Notes under the pieces: generated by a model
Databases searched by the model: none
Seen by the model: only the letters and a program-made list of their open reading frames with translations
Told to the model about the DNA's origin: nothing
Assembly: GCF_011601345.1 (NCBI RefSeq)
Contig: NZ_JAAORB010000003.1
Location: 124,001-188,000, forward strand
Reading direction: 5' to 3'
Length of the DNA: 64,000 nucleotides
Source of the DNA: Roseovarius gahaiensis
GTDB taxonomy: Bacteria > Pseudomonadota > Alphaproteobacteria > Rhodobacterales > Rhodobacteraceae
Program-made: the position numbers and the translations under genes
In this document: positions 1 to 9,027 of the stretch, piece after piece
Position numbering within the stretch: position 1 is the first letter of the stretch
Layout: every line of letters starts with the position of its first letter

Positions 1-629
1 GCACGCGGGTTGAGCCGCTGGAGGCGCTGGCCAAAGAACTGGGCGAGCGGGCGCATATTCTGCCCTGCAACCTTGGCGATGCCGAGGCGGTCGAGGCCCT
101 GCCAAAGCAGGCGATCGAGGCGATGGGCGGATTGGATATACTGGTCAACAACGCCGGGATCACCCGCGATCAGATTTTCATGCGCATGTCCGACGAGGAA
201 TGGGCGCAGGTTCTGGATGTCAACCTGACCTCATCGATGCGGCTGTGTCGTGGCGTGATGCGCCCGATGATGAAGGCTCGTTGGGGGCGGATCATCAATA
301 TCAGCTCGATTGTCGGGGCCACGGGCAACCCGGGGCAGGCCAATTATGCCGCGTCCAAGGCGGGGCTTGTGGGGATGACGAAATCCATCGCCTATGAAGT
401 GGCCAGCCGGGGCATTACCGCCAATGCGGTTGCGCCGGGCTTTATCGCCACGGCGATGACCGACAAGCTGACCGATGATCAGAAAGACAAGATCAACGCG
501 CAGATCCCGGCGGCCCGCATGGGCACCCCCGAGGAAATCGCGGCCGCGGTTCTTTACCTTGCCAGCCCGGAAGCAGGCTATGTGACGGGCACGACCCTGC
601 ACGTGAATGGCGGCATGGCCATGATCTAA
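1..629 (+). CDS. fabG: 3-oxoacyl-ACP reductase FabG, 5' end outside window
   Basis: NADPH-dependent ketoreductase of type II fatty acid synthesis (classical SDR, cytosol). The reading frame is open from base 3, so the start and the N-terminal glycine-rich cofactor loop lie upstream of the window. Visible are the LVNNAG motif, the catalytic serine in INISSIVG, and the active-site Tyr and Lys in NYAASK (Tyr codon 345-347, Lys codon 357-359). The C-terminus has the VTGTTLHVNGGMAM pattern of FabG. Position just upstream of acpP and fabF supports the fatty-acid assignment over other SDRs. Confidence 0.95.
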   Translation, partial: TRVEPLEALAKELGERAHILPCNLGDAEAVEALPKQAIEAMGGLDILVNNAGITRDQIFMRMSDEEWAQVLDVNLTSSMRLCRGVMRPMMKARWGRIINISSIVGATGNPGQANYAASKAGLVGMTKSIAYEVASRGITANAVAPGFIATAMTDKLTDDQKDKINAQIPAARMGTPEEIAAAVLYLASPEAGYVTGTTLHVNGGMAMI

Positions 630-661
630 AGGCCATTGGCGTGGCAACGACAGTGGGAATC

Positions 662-710
662 ACTTGCGACCGCGCTTTGCAGGCCAGCCTTCATTGGCCC
701 GGTCGCAAGT
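662..710 (+). other. stem-loop downstream of fabG
   Basis: ACTTGCGACCG (662-672) is perfectly complementary to CGGTCGCAAGT (700-710). Inside, GGCCA (682-686) pairs with TGGCC (695-699), leaving a 9-nt bulge on the left arm and an 8-nt loop. It lies 33 bases after the fabG stop. There is no following T run, so it may protect the fabG 3' end or terminate weakly rather than act as a canonical intrinsic terminator. Apart from this hairpin and the acpP promoter candidate, nothing was recognised in the 450 bases between fabG and acpP. Confidence 0.55.
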
Positions 711-891
711 TGCAATATGTCAGGGCCATGCAATCCGGCCGGCGTGCGGTATTGATCCGTCGTGATGCAGAAAATGCCGGGTTTGTTTCGCAGCACCAGA
801 GGTTTAACCGAAGGGCCGGGCTTGCAATCACCATGCAGCCGGGGTTGGGTTTTTGGGCCAAGTCACTGGCCAACAGGCTGGGCGAAAGGAT

Positions 892-919
892 TTGCCAACG
901 CCGCGCCATGTGCTATAGG
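892..919 (+). promoter_or_regulatory. putative sigma70 promoter of acpP
   Basis: TTGCCA (892-897) and TATAGG (914-919) are separated by 16 bases. They lie about 160 bases upstream of the acpP start, in the only non-coding stretch before it. Acyl carrier protein is highly expressed and usually has its own promoter. The assignment rests on pattern only. Confidence 0.45.
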
Positions 920-1079
920 CGGCGCAGATCGTCCGGGGGATGACACCCGGAGCCCCCGGGCAACCTTCTGTGACGAAAAGATACAGCCGCCCCACGGGGC
1001 ACAACCAAGGCCGCGTCCCGCCGGGGGCAAGGGCACCAAATCGGGTCGGCAGACCCCGAAGTAAATGAGGATTATGACC

Positions 1080-1313
1080 ATGAGCGATATCGCAGACCGC
1101 GTGAAGAAAATCGTTGTTGAGCACCTTGGTGTGGAAGAAGACAAGGTAGCCGAGAACGCTTCGTTCATCGACGATCTGGGCGCAGACAGCCTTGACACGG
1201 TCGAGCTGGTCATGGCCTTCGAAGAAGAATTCGGCATCGAAATCCCCGATGACGCAGCCGAAACCATCCAGACATTCGGCGACGCGGTGAAGTTCATCAA
1301 CGAAGCGTCCTAA
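1080..1313 (+). CDS. acpP: acyl carrier protein AcpP
   Basis: 77-residue acidic four-helix carrier of fatty acyl chains. The [12 protein letters not shown] motif places the phosphopantetheine serine at residue 37 (codon 1188-1190), the usual position. Two upstream in-frame ATGs (1065, 1074) exist, but the Shine-Dalgarno-like TGAGGA at 1065-1070 is correctly spaced only from the ATG at 1080, which gives the family-typical [10 protein letters not shown] start. A strong intrinsic terminator follows, so it is probably a monocistronic, highly expressed gene. Confidence 0.96.
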   Translation: MSDIADRVKKIVVEHLGVEEDKVAENASFIDDLGADSLDTVELVMAFEEEFGIEIPDDAAETIQTFGDAVKFINEAS

Positions 1314-1343
1314 GCCGCTACCTTATCCTTTTCGGATGAGAAC

Positions 1344-1374
1344 AAGGCCCCTGCCATAACGGCAGGGGCCTTTT
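1344..1374 (+). terminator. intrinsic terminator of acpP
   Basis: GGCCCCTGCC (1346-1355) and GGCAGGGGCC (1361-1370) form a perfect 10-bp stem with loop ATAAC. It is preceded by AA and followed by TTTT, extending the stem by A-T pairs. It lies 30 bases after the acpP stop. Confidence 0.9.
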
Positions 1375-1501
1375 GCGTTGGGCGGCGCGAACAGACCCTA
1401 TCATGCCGATTTGAAAACACCGTCACAGGCAAGGGAGGTGCACAGTGGCAACGGGTCCGGCCGTGCCGGGCGCGTCATATGCAACGAAAGGTCCAACTGT
1501 C

Positions 1502-2245
1502 ATGATCATCTACCCGACCCTTGAACTGATGAATGGCAAATGCGTGTCGCTGACGCGTGGCCGACTGGATGCGCCGGTGATCTGGCATGTGGACCCCGTC
1601 GAAACCGCCCGCAGTTTCGCGGCAGCGGGGGCCGATTGGATGCATATCACCGATATCGACGCGCTGCGTGGCGAGGGCGACAATGACGCCTTGATCGAAG
1701 AGATCATCCGCGCGGTGGGTATCCCGGTGCAATTGGGCGGCGGTTTCCGCTCGCGCGAGAGGGTGGCCCAATGGATTGATCGCGGCGCCGGGCGTATCGT
1801 GATCGGAACGATGGCGGCACATGATCCCGACCTTCTGCGGGAACTGGCGAAATTCCACCCTGATCAGATTGTTCTGGCCGTCGACATCCACGACGGGTCG
1901 GTGGTGACAGAAGGCTGGAAAATCCGCAGCGCGTTCCAGCCCGACAGCTTTGTTCAGGCGTTTGATGATGCGCCATTGGCCGGAATCATCGTCACCGATG
2001 TCGATGCCGATATCGAAGACAGTGATGGCAGCCTTGGTGTTATCAGCAGCCTTGCTGCGCAAACCCGTCACCCGGTGATTGCTCGGGGCACCGTGCGCAG
2101 CGCGGATGATGTGGCGCGTCTGAAATACGTGCCCAATATCGCGGGCACATTGATCGGGCGAGCCTTGTTATCAAAGGATGTCGATCTGGCCGATGCGGTT
2201 GCTTTTGCACAAGCCGAGACGGAACCCACGGCAGAATTTCAGTAA
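1502..2245 (+). CDS. divergent HisA/HisF-like TIM-barrel protein
   Basis: 247-residue protein of the HisA family (phosphoribosylformimino-AICAR isomerase fold). The start ATG 1502 gives MIIYPTLELMNGKCVSLTRG, which aligns with HisA N-termini; a GTG at 1445 would add 19 residues with no family match. The second catalytic Asp region is present (AVDIHDG, Asp128). The first catalytic Asp of the usual ALDLIDG motif is Glu8 here, and the usual TDI.RDGT phosphate loop reads TDVDADIEDSD (165-175). Lying between acpP and fabF with no other his gene nearby, it is probably a paralogue with a changed role, not the housekeeping histidine enzyme. The function is unknown. Confidence 0.8.
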   Translation: MIIYPTLELMNGKCVSLTRGRLDAPVIWHVDPVETARSFAAAGADWMHITDIDALRGEGDNDALIEEIIRAVGIPVQLGGGFRSRERVAQWIDRGAGRIVIGTMAAHDPDLLRELAKFHPDQIVLAVDIHDGSVVTEGWKIRSAFQPDSFVQAFDDAPLAGIIVTDVDADIEDSDGSLGVISSLAAQTRHPVIARGTVRSADDVARLKYVPNIAGTLIGRALLSKDVDLADAVAFAQAETEPTAEFQ

Positions 2246-2368
2246 GCCCCGCGCGAAATCGTCGGCGAAAGAGTGTCGAAGGCGGCTGCCACATGCAGGG
2301 CCGCTCTTGCCCCCCATGGTCAAGGCGGGTTATGAGCAGCCGGGAAGCGATAAGGAAAGGGCAGCAGC

Positions 2369-3628
2369 ATGCGTCGAGTGGTTGTTACCGGGCTGGGATT
2401 GGTCACACCGTTGGCCGCTGGCGTCGAGGAAACGTGGTCACGTCTTCTGAAGGGCCAGTCCGGAGCGGGGACGATCACCCGTTTTGATCCCGAGAACGTG
2501 ATCACGAAATACGCCTGCGAAGTGCCTTTGGGCGATGGCAGCGACGGCACATTCAACGCAGATGACCACATGCTGCCCAAAGAGCGCCGCAAGGTAGATG
2601 ATTTCATCCTTTTCGGCGTCGCCGCTGCGGATATGGCCGTCAAAGATGCGGGCTGGACCCCGGAGGACGAGGAAAGCCGCCTGCGCACAGGGGTGATGCT
2701 TGGCTCTGGCATTGGTGGCCTGCGGTCGATCGAGGAAACCACCTTGCTGATCCGCGACAAGGGCGCGCGCCGGGTGTCGCCATTCTTTATTCCCGGCGCG
2801 CTGATCAACCTGATCAGCGGGCAGGTCAGCATTCGCTACGGTTTCAAGGGGCCGAACCATTCGGTTGTCACCGCCTGCTCCACCGGGGCGCATGCCATCG
2901 GCGATGCGGCGCGCCTGATTCAGTTCGGCGATGCCGACGTGATGGTCGCCGGCGGTGCCGAGGCGGCGATTTGCGAAATCGGGATCGCGGGCTTTAACGC
3001 CTGCAAGGCGCTCAGCACCAAGCGCGCAGATGACCCCAAGGCGGCCAGCCGTCCGTATGACGCGGACCGTGACGGGTTTGTCATGGGTGAAGGCGCGGGC
3101 GTTGTCGTGTTGGAGGACTACGAGCACGCCAAGGCGCGCGGGGCCAAGATCTATGCCGAGGTGCTGGGGTATGGCCTGTCGGGGGATGCATACCACATCA
3201 CCGCGCCGTCAGAGGATGGCGATGGTGGATACCGGGCGATGAGCATGGCGCTGAAACACGCGGGTATTACGCCCGATCAGGTGGATTACATCAACGCGCA
3301 TGGCACCAGCACCATGGCAGATACCATCGAATTGCAAGCCGTCGAGCGTTTGATGGGCGATGCCGCGTCAAAGGCCACGATGAGTTCGACCAAATCGTCG
3401 GTCGGGCACCTGTTGGGCGCGGCTGGCGCGATCGAAGCGATCTTTTCGATCCTTGCCCTGCGCGATCAGGTAGCACCGCCCACGATCAATCTGGACAACC
3501 CGGCCGTGGACACGCCGCTTGATCTGGCCCCCAATGCCAAGCGCGAGCGCAAGATCGACGTGGCGATTTCCAACAGCTTCGGCTTTGGTGGCACAAACGC
3601 CTGCCTTTGCATCGGGAAACCGCGCTGA
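2369..3628 (+). CDS. fabF: beta-ketoacyl-ACP synthase II FabF
   Basis: 419-residue condensing enzyme that elongates malonyl-ACP in fatty acid synthesis. The thiolase-fold Cys-His-His triad is complete: Cys170 in VTACSTGAH, His311 in NAHGTST and His347 in VGHLLGAAG, with Lys342. An AAGGAAAGG ribosome-binding site (2352-2360) precedes the ATG. Its stop codon overlaps the mltG start by one base, so the two are translationally coupled. Confidence 0.97.
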   Translation: MRRVVVTGLGLVTPLAAGVEETWSRLLKGQSGAGTITRFDPENVITKYACEVPLGDGSDGTFNADDHMLPKERRKVDDFILFGVAAADMAVKDAGWTPEDEESRLRTGVMLGSGIGGLRSIEETTLLIRDKGARRVSPFFIPGALINLISGQVSIRYGFKGPNHSVVTACSTGAHAIGDAARLIQFGDADVMVAGGAEAAICEIGIAGFNACKALSTKRADDPKAASRPYDADRDGFVMGEGAGVVVLEDYEHAKARGAKIYAEVLGYGLSGDAYHITAPSEDGDGGYRAMSMALKHAGITPDQVDYINAHGTSTMADTIELQAVERLMGDAASKATMSSTKSSVGHLLGAAGAIEAIFSILALRDQVAPPTINLDNPAVDTPLDLAPNAKRERKIDVAISNSFGFGGTNACLCIGKPR

Positions 3629-4782
3629 TGTGGCGACATATCGCGTCGAACTTCTTGACGTTTCTTGTGGTGATCGTGTTCCTGATCGGGGGCGTGATCC
3701 TTTGGGGGCAATCCGAGTATAACGCGACCGGCCCACTGGACGAACCGATCTGCCTGCAGGTCGAGCGTGGTAGCAACATGCGTCTCATCTCGCGCCGGTT
3801 GGCGGATGAAGGTGCGATTACGAATGATACGATCTTTCGTGTGGGGGCAGAATATAGCGACCGGGTTTCGTTGTTGAAGGCCGGTAGCTGGCTGATCCCC
3901 GAGGGTGCCAGCATGTCGCAAATCACCGACCTGATTACGAAGGGCGGGGCCAGCACATGCGGCACTGAAATCGTGTATCGCGTCGGCGTTAACAGCACAG
4001 GCATCCAAGTGCGCGAACTGGACCCGACCACCAGCCGCTATGTCGAAAAAGCGGCCTTTGGCCCCGGTGATGACAACGTGCCGGATCTGTTTCAGGACGT
4101 GCGCGAAAAGGCCGATACGCGCTATCGGATTGCCGTGGCGGAAGGCGTGACAAGCTGGCAGGTGGTCAATGCGCTGACGGCGGTTGATGTGCTGACAGGC
4201 GAGGTGCAGGACATCCCCGCCGAAGGCAGCCTTGCGCCGGACAGCTATGAAGTGCGCGATGGTGACAGCCGGGCCAGTGTGATCGCGCGTATGCGCGACG
4301 CGCAAGATGTGATTCTTGCCGCGGCGTGGGAGTCGCGGCAAGAAGGTCTTCCGCTGGATAGCCCAGAGGAGGCGCTTATTCTGGCCTCGATCATCGAGAA
4401 AGAGACAGGCATTGCCGCCGAACGGCGGCAAGTGGCCAGCGTGTTCGTCAACCGCCTGAATCAGGGGATGCGCCTGCAAACCGACCCAACGGTGATTTAT
4501 GGCATCACCCAAGGTGAGGGCGTATTGGGCCGCGGCCTGCGCCAAAGCGAATTGCGCGCAGAAACGCCTTGGAACACGTATGTCATTGCTGGTCTGCCCC
4601 CGACACCTATCGCCAATCCGGGCCGGGCCAGCATCGAAGCGGCCGTCAATCCCGATAACACCGATTATATCTTTTTCGTCGCGGATGGGACCGGCGGGCA
4701 TGCCTTTGCCACAACGCTGCAAGAGCATAACCGGAACGTCGCCCGCTGGCGCGAGATCGAGGCAGAGCGCGCAGCCGAGTGA
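3628..4782 (+). CDS. mltG: endolytic murein transglycosylase MltG
   Basis: 384-residue inner-membrane lytic transglycosylase that cuts nascent glycan strands. One N-terminal membrane segment (about residues 7-27) is followed by a LysM-like region and the YceG domain. The catalytic motif IIEKET (255-260) and the family signature MRLQTDPTVIYG (281-292) are intact. The start overlaps the fabF TGA (TGATG). An upstream in-frame ATG at 3607 lies inside fabF and is less likely. The acpP-fabF-mltG order is common in Proteobacteria. Confidence 0.95.
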   Translation: MWRHIASNFLTFLVVIVFLIGGVILWGQSEYNATGPLDEPICLQVERGSNMRLISRRLADEGAITNDTIFRVGAEYSDRVSLLKAGSWLIPEGASMSQITDLITKGGASTCGTEIVYRVGVNSTGIQVRELDPTTSRYVEKAAFGPGDDNVPDLFQDVREKADTRYRIAVAEGVTSWQVVNALTAVDVLTGEVQDIPAEGSLAPDSYEVRDGDSRASVIARMRDAQDVILAAAWESRQEGLPLDSPEEALILASIIEKETGIAAERRQVASVFVNRLNQGMRLQTDPTVIYGITQGEGVLGRGLRQSELRAETPWNTYVIAGLPPTPIANPGRASIEAAVNPDNTDYIFFVADGTGGHAFATTLQEHNRNVARWREIEAERAAE

Positions 4783-4833
4783 GGCATCGTAGTGTCAGCC
4801 CTGCGGTCAAGGCGTATAAATCTTTGGGTTTAT

Positions 4834-4873
4834 ACCATCTGATTAGTCCCGTTGGGGCGATCAATCAAATGGT
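4834..4873. promoter_or_regulatory. inverted repeat, candidate operator upstream of polysaccharide operon
   Basis: ACCATCTGATT (4834-4844) and AATCAAATGGT (4863-4873) are inverted copies with 10 of 11 positions matching, separated by 18 bases. They sit just upstream of the putative promoter in the AT-rich 315-base gap after mltG. No T run follows, so a regulator-binding site is more likely than a terminator. The rest of the gap shows no gene. Confidence 0.45.
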
Positions 4874-4890
4874 CTAAGCTATTGAAAAAA

Positions 4891-4918
4891 TTGACTTACT
4901 TTGAATTTCATGTCTTAT
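4891..4918 (+). promoter_or_regulatory. putative promoter of the polysaccharide operon
   Basis: TTGACT (4891-4896) and TCTTAT (4913-4918) with 16-base spacing lie in locally AT-rich sequence about 180 bases before the first gene of the uxs-galE-GT2 operon. The long leader between promoter and start codon shows no obvious fold. Pattern-based call. Confidence 0.4.
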
Positions 4919-5097
4919 TTGACCCGTGGGGTTTATCGGATGCCTTGGTGTCCGTTTATTGGTGGGAAGGAAGGCTTACGAGTACGCCGTAACTAAACCA
5001 AATCAATAGCGGCCTATTACCTATAGATTTTTGAATTTTTGCTTTCCCATGACAGGCGCTGTCGAGCTTTCGGGCCGCTGTCCATTTTGGACCGCAG

Positions 5098-6153
5098 ATG
5101 GGGGACGTTAAATTGAAACTGATTGATTCACATCCGTCGTGCGTAGCGTTGGCACAAAATCGGCCCATTGGGGCCAAGCGTAAAACTGTTGTTGTCACCG
5201 GGGGGGCCGGATTTCTGGGCTCTTACCTTTGTACTTTGCTGGTTGACGCCGGCCATATAGTCATCTGTGTTGACGATCTTTCTACCGGCCGGATGTCCAA
5301 CATCGCGCCTTTGCAGGGCCGGGTAAATTTTACCTTCATGCAGCATGACGTGGTCAATCCGCTGGACGTATCCGGCCCGGTCGACGAGATTTTTAATCTT
5401 GCTTGCCCGGCGTCACCGCCCAAGTATCAGATTGACCCAATACATACGTTCAAAACAAGCGTTTTTGGCGCGATCAATATGCTGGATCTGGCGTTGGCAC
5501 AGGGGGCCAGAATTTTGCAGGCCTCCACCTCGGAGGTGTATGGAGATCCGGAAATCTCGCCACAGCCCGAAAGCTACACCGGGTCGGTCAACACGGTTGG
5601 GCCGCGGTCATGCTATGATGAAGGCAAACGCGCGGCGGAAACCTTGTTTCATGACTACCACGCACGCCACGGTGTCGAAGTCCGTATCGCGCGTATTTTC
5701 AACACATATGGCCCCAACATGAGCCCCGATGACGGGCGCGTTGTGTCGAATTTCATCATGCAGGCCCTGCTGGGAGAGGATCTGACGGTTTACGGGGACG
5801 GGATGCAGACCCGGTCTTTTTGTTACCGTGACGATCAGATTGCGGGGTTGATGGCCCTGATGGCCGCGCCTCTGGGCACAGTCATGCCGATCAACATCGG
5901 CAATCCCGAAGAATTCACCATGTTGGAACTGGCCCACAAAGTGCTGAACCTGACAGGATCAGAGGCGCGATTGGTGTTCCGCGATCTGCCTGTGGATGAT
6001 CCGCGTCAGCGTCGCCCAGATATCAGTTTTGCCAAGCGGTATCTGGAGTGGCAGCCGGTCGTTTCGCTGGATGAGGGGCTTGCCCGAACGACCGCGTATT
6101 TCCAAAACGAATTGCTGGATATGAAGGCACCGGTTCTGGTCGGGGCGGAGTGA
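5098..6153 (+). CDS. UDP-glucuronate decarboxylase (UDP-xylose synthase)
   Basis: 351-residue extended SDR that oxidises and decarboxylates UDP-glucuronate to UDP-xylose. The Rossmann motif TGGAGFLG is at 34-41. UXS-type signatures follow: [37 protein letters not shown] (142-150), [11 protein letters not shown] with catalytic Tyr173 and Lys177, and [10 protein letters not shown]. The LACPASPP segment separates UXS enzymes from GalE and dTDP-glucose dehydratases. ATG 5098 is the only ATG before the nucleotide-binding motif. It adds about 28 residues to the usual start and has a weak ribosome-binding site, so the true start could be later at a non-ATG codon. First gene of a four-gene operon. 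Confidence 0.9.
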   Translation: MGDVKLKLIDSHPSCVALAQNRPIGAKRKTVVVTGGAGFLGSYLCTLLVDAGHIVICVDDLSTGRMSNIAPLQGRVNFTFMQHDVVNPLDVSGPVDEIFNLACPASPPKYQIDPIHTFKTSVFGAINMLDLALAQGARILQASTSEVYGDPEISPQPESYTGSVNTVGPRSCYDEGKRAAETLFHDYHARHGVEVRIARIFNTYGPNMSPDDGRVVSNFIMQALLGEDLTVYGDGMQTRSFCYRDDQIAGLMALMAAPLGTVMPINIGNPEEFTMLELAHKVLNLTGSEARLVFRDLPVDDPRQRRPDISFAKRYLEWQPVVSLDEGLARTTAYFQNELLDMKAPVLVGAE

Positions 6154-7163
6154 TGAAACCGGGTGTTCTGGTGACAGGAGGGGCCGGGTTTATCGGCGCG
6201 CATGCATGCAAATGGCTGGCCGAGGCCGGGGTGCGACCGATTGTTTTGGATAATCTGTCGACGGGTCATGCCGATGCGGTGAAATGGGGCCCTTTGGTGC
6301 GCGCTGATGTGCGGGATCGCGACGCCGTGGCAAAGGCCCTGCGCGATCACCGCGTGCAAACGGTCATGCATTTCGCCGCCTCTGCCTATGTCGGGCAATC
6401 CATGCAAGATCCGGCGCTCTATTACGACAACAACGTCGCCGGGATGATTGGGCTTTTGGCCGCGTGTCGCGATACCGGGGTGAGGCAGGTTGTCCTGTCC
6501 AGCAGTTGTGCCACTTACGGCACCCCTGACCATCTGCCGATCACCGAGAACACGCCGCAGCGCCCGATCAACCCCTATGGTTGGACCAAACTGATTTGCG
6601 AACAGATGCTGGCCGATCATGCGCGGGCCTATGGTGTGTCTTACGTGGCTTTGCGGTATTTCAACGCGGCTGGTGCCGATCCGGACGGTATGCTGCGCGA
6701 ACGCCACGACCCCGAAACGCATCTGATCCCGCTGGCTTTGATGGCGGCGGCAGGACAGATCGAGCGTTTGGACGTGATGGGCGGCGATTACGACACGCCC
6801 GATGGCACCTGCATTCGCGATTATATCCATGTGGCCGATCTGGCTGCCGCGCATGTGGCGGCGTGGCGTCATGTGCAGGCGTCCGGGCCGGGCGCGGCGT
6901 TGTCGGTCAATCTGGGGACGGGGCAGGGCGCTTCGGTTCTTGAGGTGATCGAAACGGTGCAAAAGGTGACAGGCCGCCGGGTGCCTTACGTGATGCGCGA
7001 CAGGCGGCCCGGTGATCCGGCCATTTTGCTGGCAGATGCGTCAAAGGCGCAGCAATCGTTGGGTTTTGCGCCAAAATGGCCCAATCTTGCGGCGATGGTT
7101 CGCGATGCGGCGCCAGGCTTTGGACTTGAGGTGCGCGATGCGAAACATTTACAGCGCACCTGA
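6153..7163 (+). CDS. galE: UDP-hexose/UDP-pentose 4-epimerase (GalE type)
   Basis: 336-residue extended SDR interconverting C4 epimers of UDP-sugars. Visible are TGGAGFIGAHA (8-18), HFAASAYVGQS, SSSCATYG, catalytic Tyr142 and Lys146 in NPYGWTK, and the substrate-loop motif RYFNAAGADP. The start overlaps the preceding stop by one base. Because the partner gene makes UDP-xylose, the substrate may be UDP-xylose (giving UDP-arabinose), as for uxe of Sinorhizobium, rather than UDP-glucose. Sequence reading alone does not settle this. Confidence 0.88.
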   Translation: MKPGVLVTGGAGFIGAHACKWLAEAGVRPIVLDNLSTGHADAVKWGPLVRADVRDRDAVAKALRDHRVQTVMHFAASAYVGQSMQDPALYYDNNVAGMIGLLAACRDTGVRQVVLSSSCATYGTPDHLPITENTPQRPINPYGWTKLICEQMLADHARAYGVSYVALRYFNAAGADPDGMLRERHDPETHLIPLALMAAAGQIERLDVMGGDYDTPDGTCIRDYIHVADLAAAHVAAWRHVQASGPGAALSVNLGTGQGASVLEVIETVQKVTGRRVPYVMRDRRPGDPAILLADASKAQQSLGFAPKWPNLAAMVRDAAPGFGLEVRDAKHLQRT

Positions 7164-8985
7164 TATGGCCGCCCATCCGGGACGGATCCCGCCCAAGGCA
7201 GACAGCCCCAGAATTCTGGCACCTTTGATGGAGGGGCCGCAGAGGGTTAAATATATGTGTCTTGTGCTTTTGTGGGCTGTTTTGGCTGCGTGGTTCTGGC
7301 GGTGGTGGCTACAGCCCGAGCATATCATCGGCATGGGGCGCTATATTCTGGTAACGCTTTGCATTTTCTGGCTTTTCTTTCTTCAGGCCTATTTTATCGT
7401 GCTGTTTTTGAACGGTCGGAAGGTGGTGGCATCCTTCGATGATCTGGGGCAGCCGCGCATTGCGATGGTGGTCACAAAAACCCCGTCCGAGCCGTTTGCG
7501 ATGGTGAAAACCACGCTTGAGGCGATGCTGGCGCAAGATGTGCCGCATGATACATGGCTGGCCGATGAAGACCCGCAGCCAGACACAATCGACTGGTGCC
7601 GCACGCATGGCGTGCGAATTTCCAGCCGAAAGGGCCGGGATGCGTATCATCGGACGGAATGGCCCCGCCGAACCCGGTGCAAAGAGGGCAATCTGGCGTT
7701 TTTCTATGACAACTGGGGCTATGACGATTATGATTTCGTGTCACAGCTCGATGCCGATCACGTGCCGCAGCCCAGTTACCTGCGCGAACTGATGAAGCCC
7801 TTTGCCGATCCGTCGATTGGCTATGTATCTGCCCCGTCGATTTGCAATGCCAACGCGGTTCAAAGTTGGGCGGCGCGCGCCCGTCTGTATATCGAGGCGA
7901 TGTTTCACGGCGCGTTGCAGGCGGGGTATAGTGGCGGATGGGCCCCGATGTGCATCGGCTCGCATTACGCCGTGCGCACCCGTGCCTTGCGGCAGATTGG
8001 CGGTCTTGGCCCAGAACTGGCCGAGGACCATTCGACCTCGCTGATCATGAACGCCAATGGCTGGCGCGGAGTTCATGCGATGAACGCCATAGCGCATGGG
8101 GCTGGGCCGGGCACCTTGGCGGATATGGCCACGCAGGAATTTCAATGGTCGCGCAGCTTGGTGACGTTGTTGTTGCAATACACACCGCGGTATCTGGCGG
8201 GGCTGCCCGCGCATTTGAAGTTTCAGTTTGTGTTTTCGCAGATGTGGTATCCAATCGCGGCGCTGTTCCTGCTGGCGATCTATACGATGCCGGTTGTGGC
8301 GCTGACATTCGATGTGCGCTACGCCGATGTCACCTATCCGGGTTTTATCGGCCATGCGGTGCCAGCCACTTTGGCCTTGATCCTGTTGGTATGGGTGGCG
8401 CGGCGTGACGGCTTTTTCAGGCCGCATGATGCCAAAATCCTGAGTTGGGAAAAAATCCTGTTTGCGGCGGCGCAGTGGCCATGGATGTTCTGGGGGTGCG
8501 CTGTTGCGGTCTGGGACCGGTTGACAGGCCGGTTTGTGGATTTTCGGATAACGCCCAAGGGCGATGCGGTGGAGGCGCGGCTGCCGCTGCGGTTTTTGGT
8601 GCCTTATGCGGCGATTGCGCTGTTTTGCATGTGGCCGATATTAACCGTGGATAATGTCACGAACGCCGCCGGGTTCTATATTCTGTCCCTGTTGAACGCC
8701 GCTTTGAACGTCGCCTTGGTGGTGGTCATTGTTTGGCATCACCTGAAAAACGCCGGGATCGGGGCTTTGACCCAGCCTTTGGTTTTGGGGGCGCAGATTG
8801 CGTTATGTTTTGGCTTGGTCGGATTGGGGATGATGGCGCTTTGGATGCGGGGGCCAGAGTCGCTTTATGCGCTTATGCTGGGCCTTGATGCCATGCATGT
8901 GGTGGAAACCCAGCACATCGTGTCCGGGGCCGGGCGCGCGCCGCCCGGTGAAGTGAAATACGTTTTCAAACTGGGTTGGGATTAG
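7138..8985 (+). CDS. membrane glycosyltransferase family 2, polysaccharide synthase-like
   Basis: 615-residue processive-type GT2 with two N-terminal membrane segments (about 38-58, 68-91), a cytosolic catalytic domain and about six C-terminal segments, as in cellulose-synthase relatives. Catalytic motifs: DED (143-145), DAD (205-207), the general-base Asp297 in AEDHSTSL, and QEFQW (333-337) in place of the usual QxxRW. The start ATG 7138 has GAGG six bases upstream and overlaps galE by 26 bases; ATG 7165 is an alternative. Context suggests it polymerises a pentose- or hexose-containing exopolysaccharide across the inner membrane. An ApsS-like role is inferred from gene order. Confidence 0.85.
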   Translation: MRNIYSAPDMAAHPGRIPPKADSPRILAPLMEGPQRVKYMCLVLLWAVLAAWFWRWWLQPEHIIGMGRYILVTLCIFWLFFLQAYFIVLFLNGRKVVASFDDLGQPRIAMVVTKTPSEPFAMVKTTLEAMLAQDVPHDTWLADEDPQPDTIDWCRTHGVRISSRKGRDAYHRTEWPRRTRCKEGNLAFFYDNWGYDDYDFVSQLDADHVPQPSYLRELMKPFADPSIGYVSAPSICNANAVQSWAARARLYIEAMFHGALQAGYSGGWAPMCIGSHYAVRTRALRQIGGLGPELAEDHSTSLIMNANGWRGVHAMNAIAHGAGPGTLADMATQEFQWSRSLVTLLLQYTPRYLAGLPAHLKFQFVFSQMWYPIAALFLLAIYTMPVVALTFDVRYADVTYPGFIGHAVPATLALILLVWVARRDGFFRPHDAKILSWEKILFAAAQWPWMFWGCAVAVWDRLTGRFVDFRITPKGDAVEARLPLRFLVPYAAIALFCMWPILTVDNVTNAAGFYILSLLNAALNVALVVVIVWHHLKNAGIGALTQPLVLGAQIALCFGLVGLGMMALWMRGPESLYALMLGLDAMHVVETQHIVSGAGRAPPGEVKYVFKLGWD

Positions 8986-9027
8986 AAAACATTACGGCAC
9001 AAGCTGTTGTGGGGAAAGGAGTTCGAA

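Noticed and set aside
641-943. 100-codon frames between fabG and acpP
   Set aside because: Overlap the stem-loop and promoter candidate, low-complexity Arg-rich products, no ribosome-binding site.
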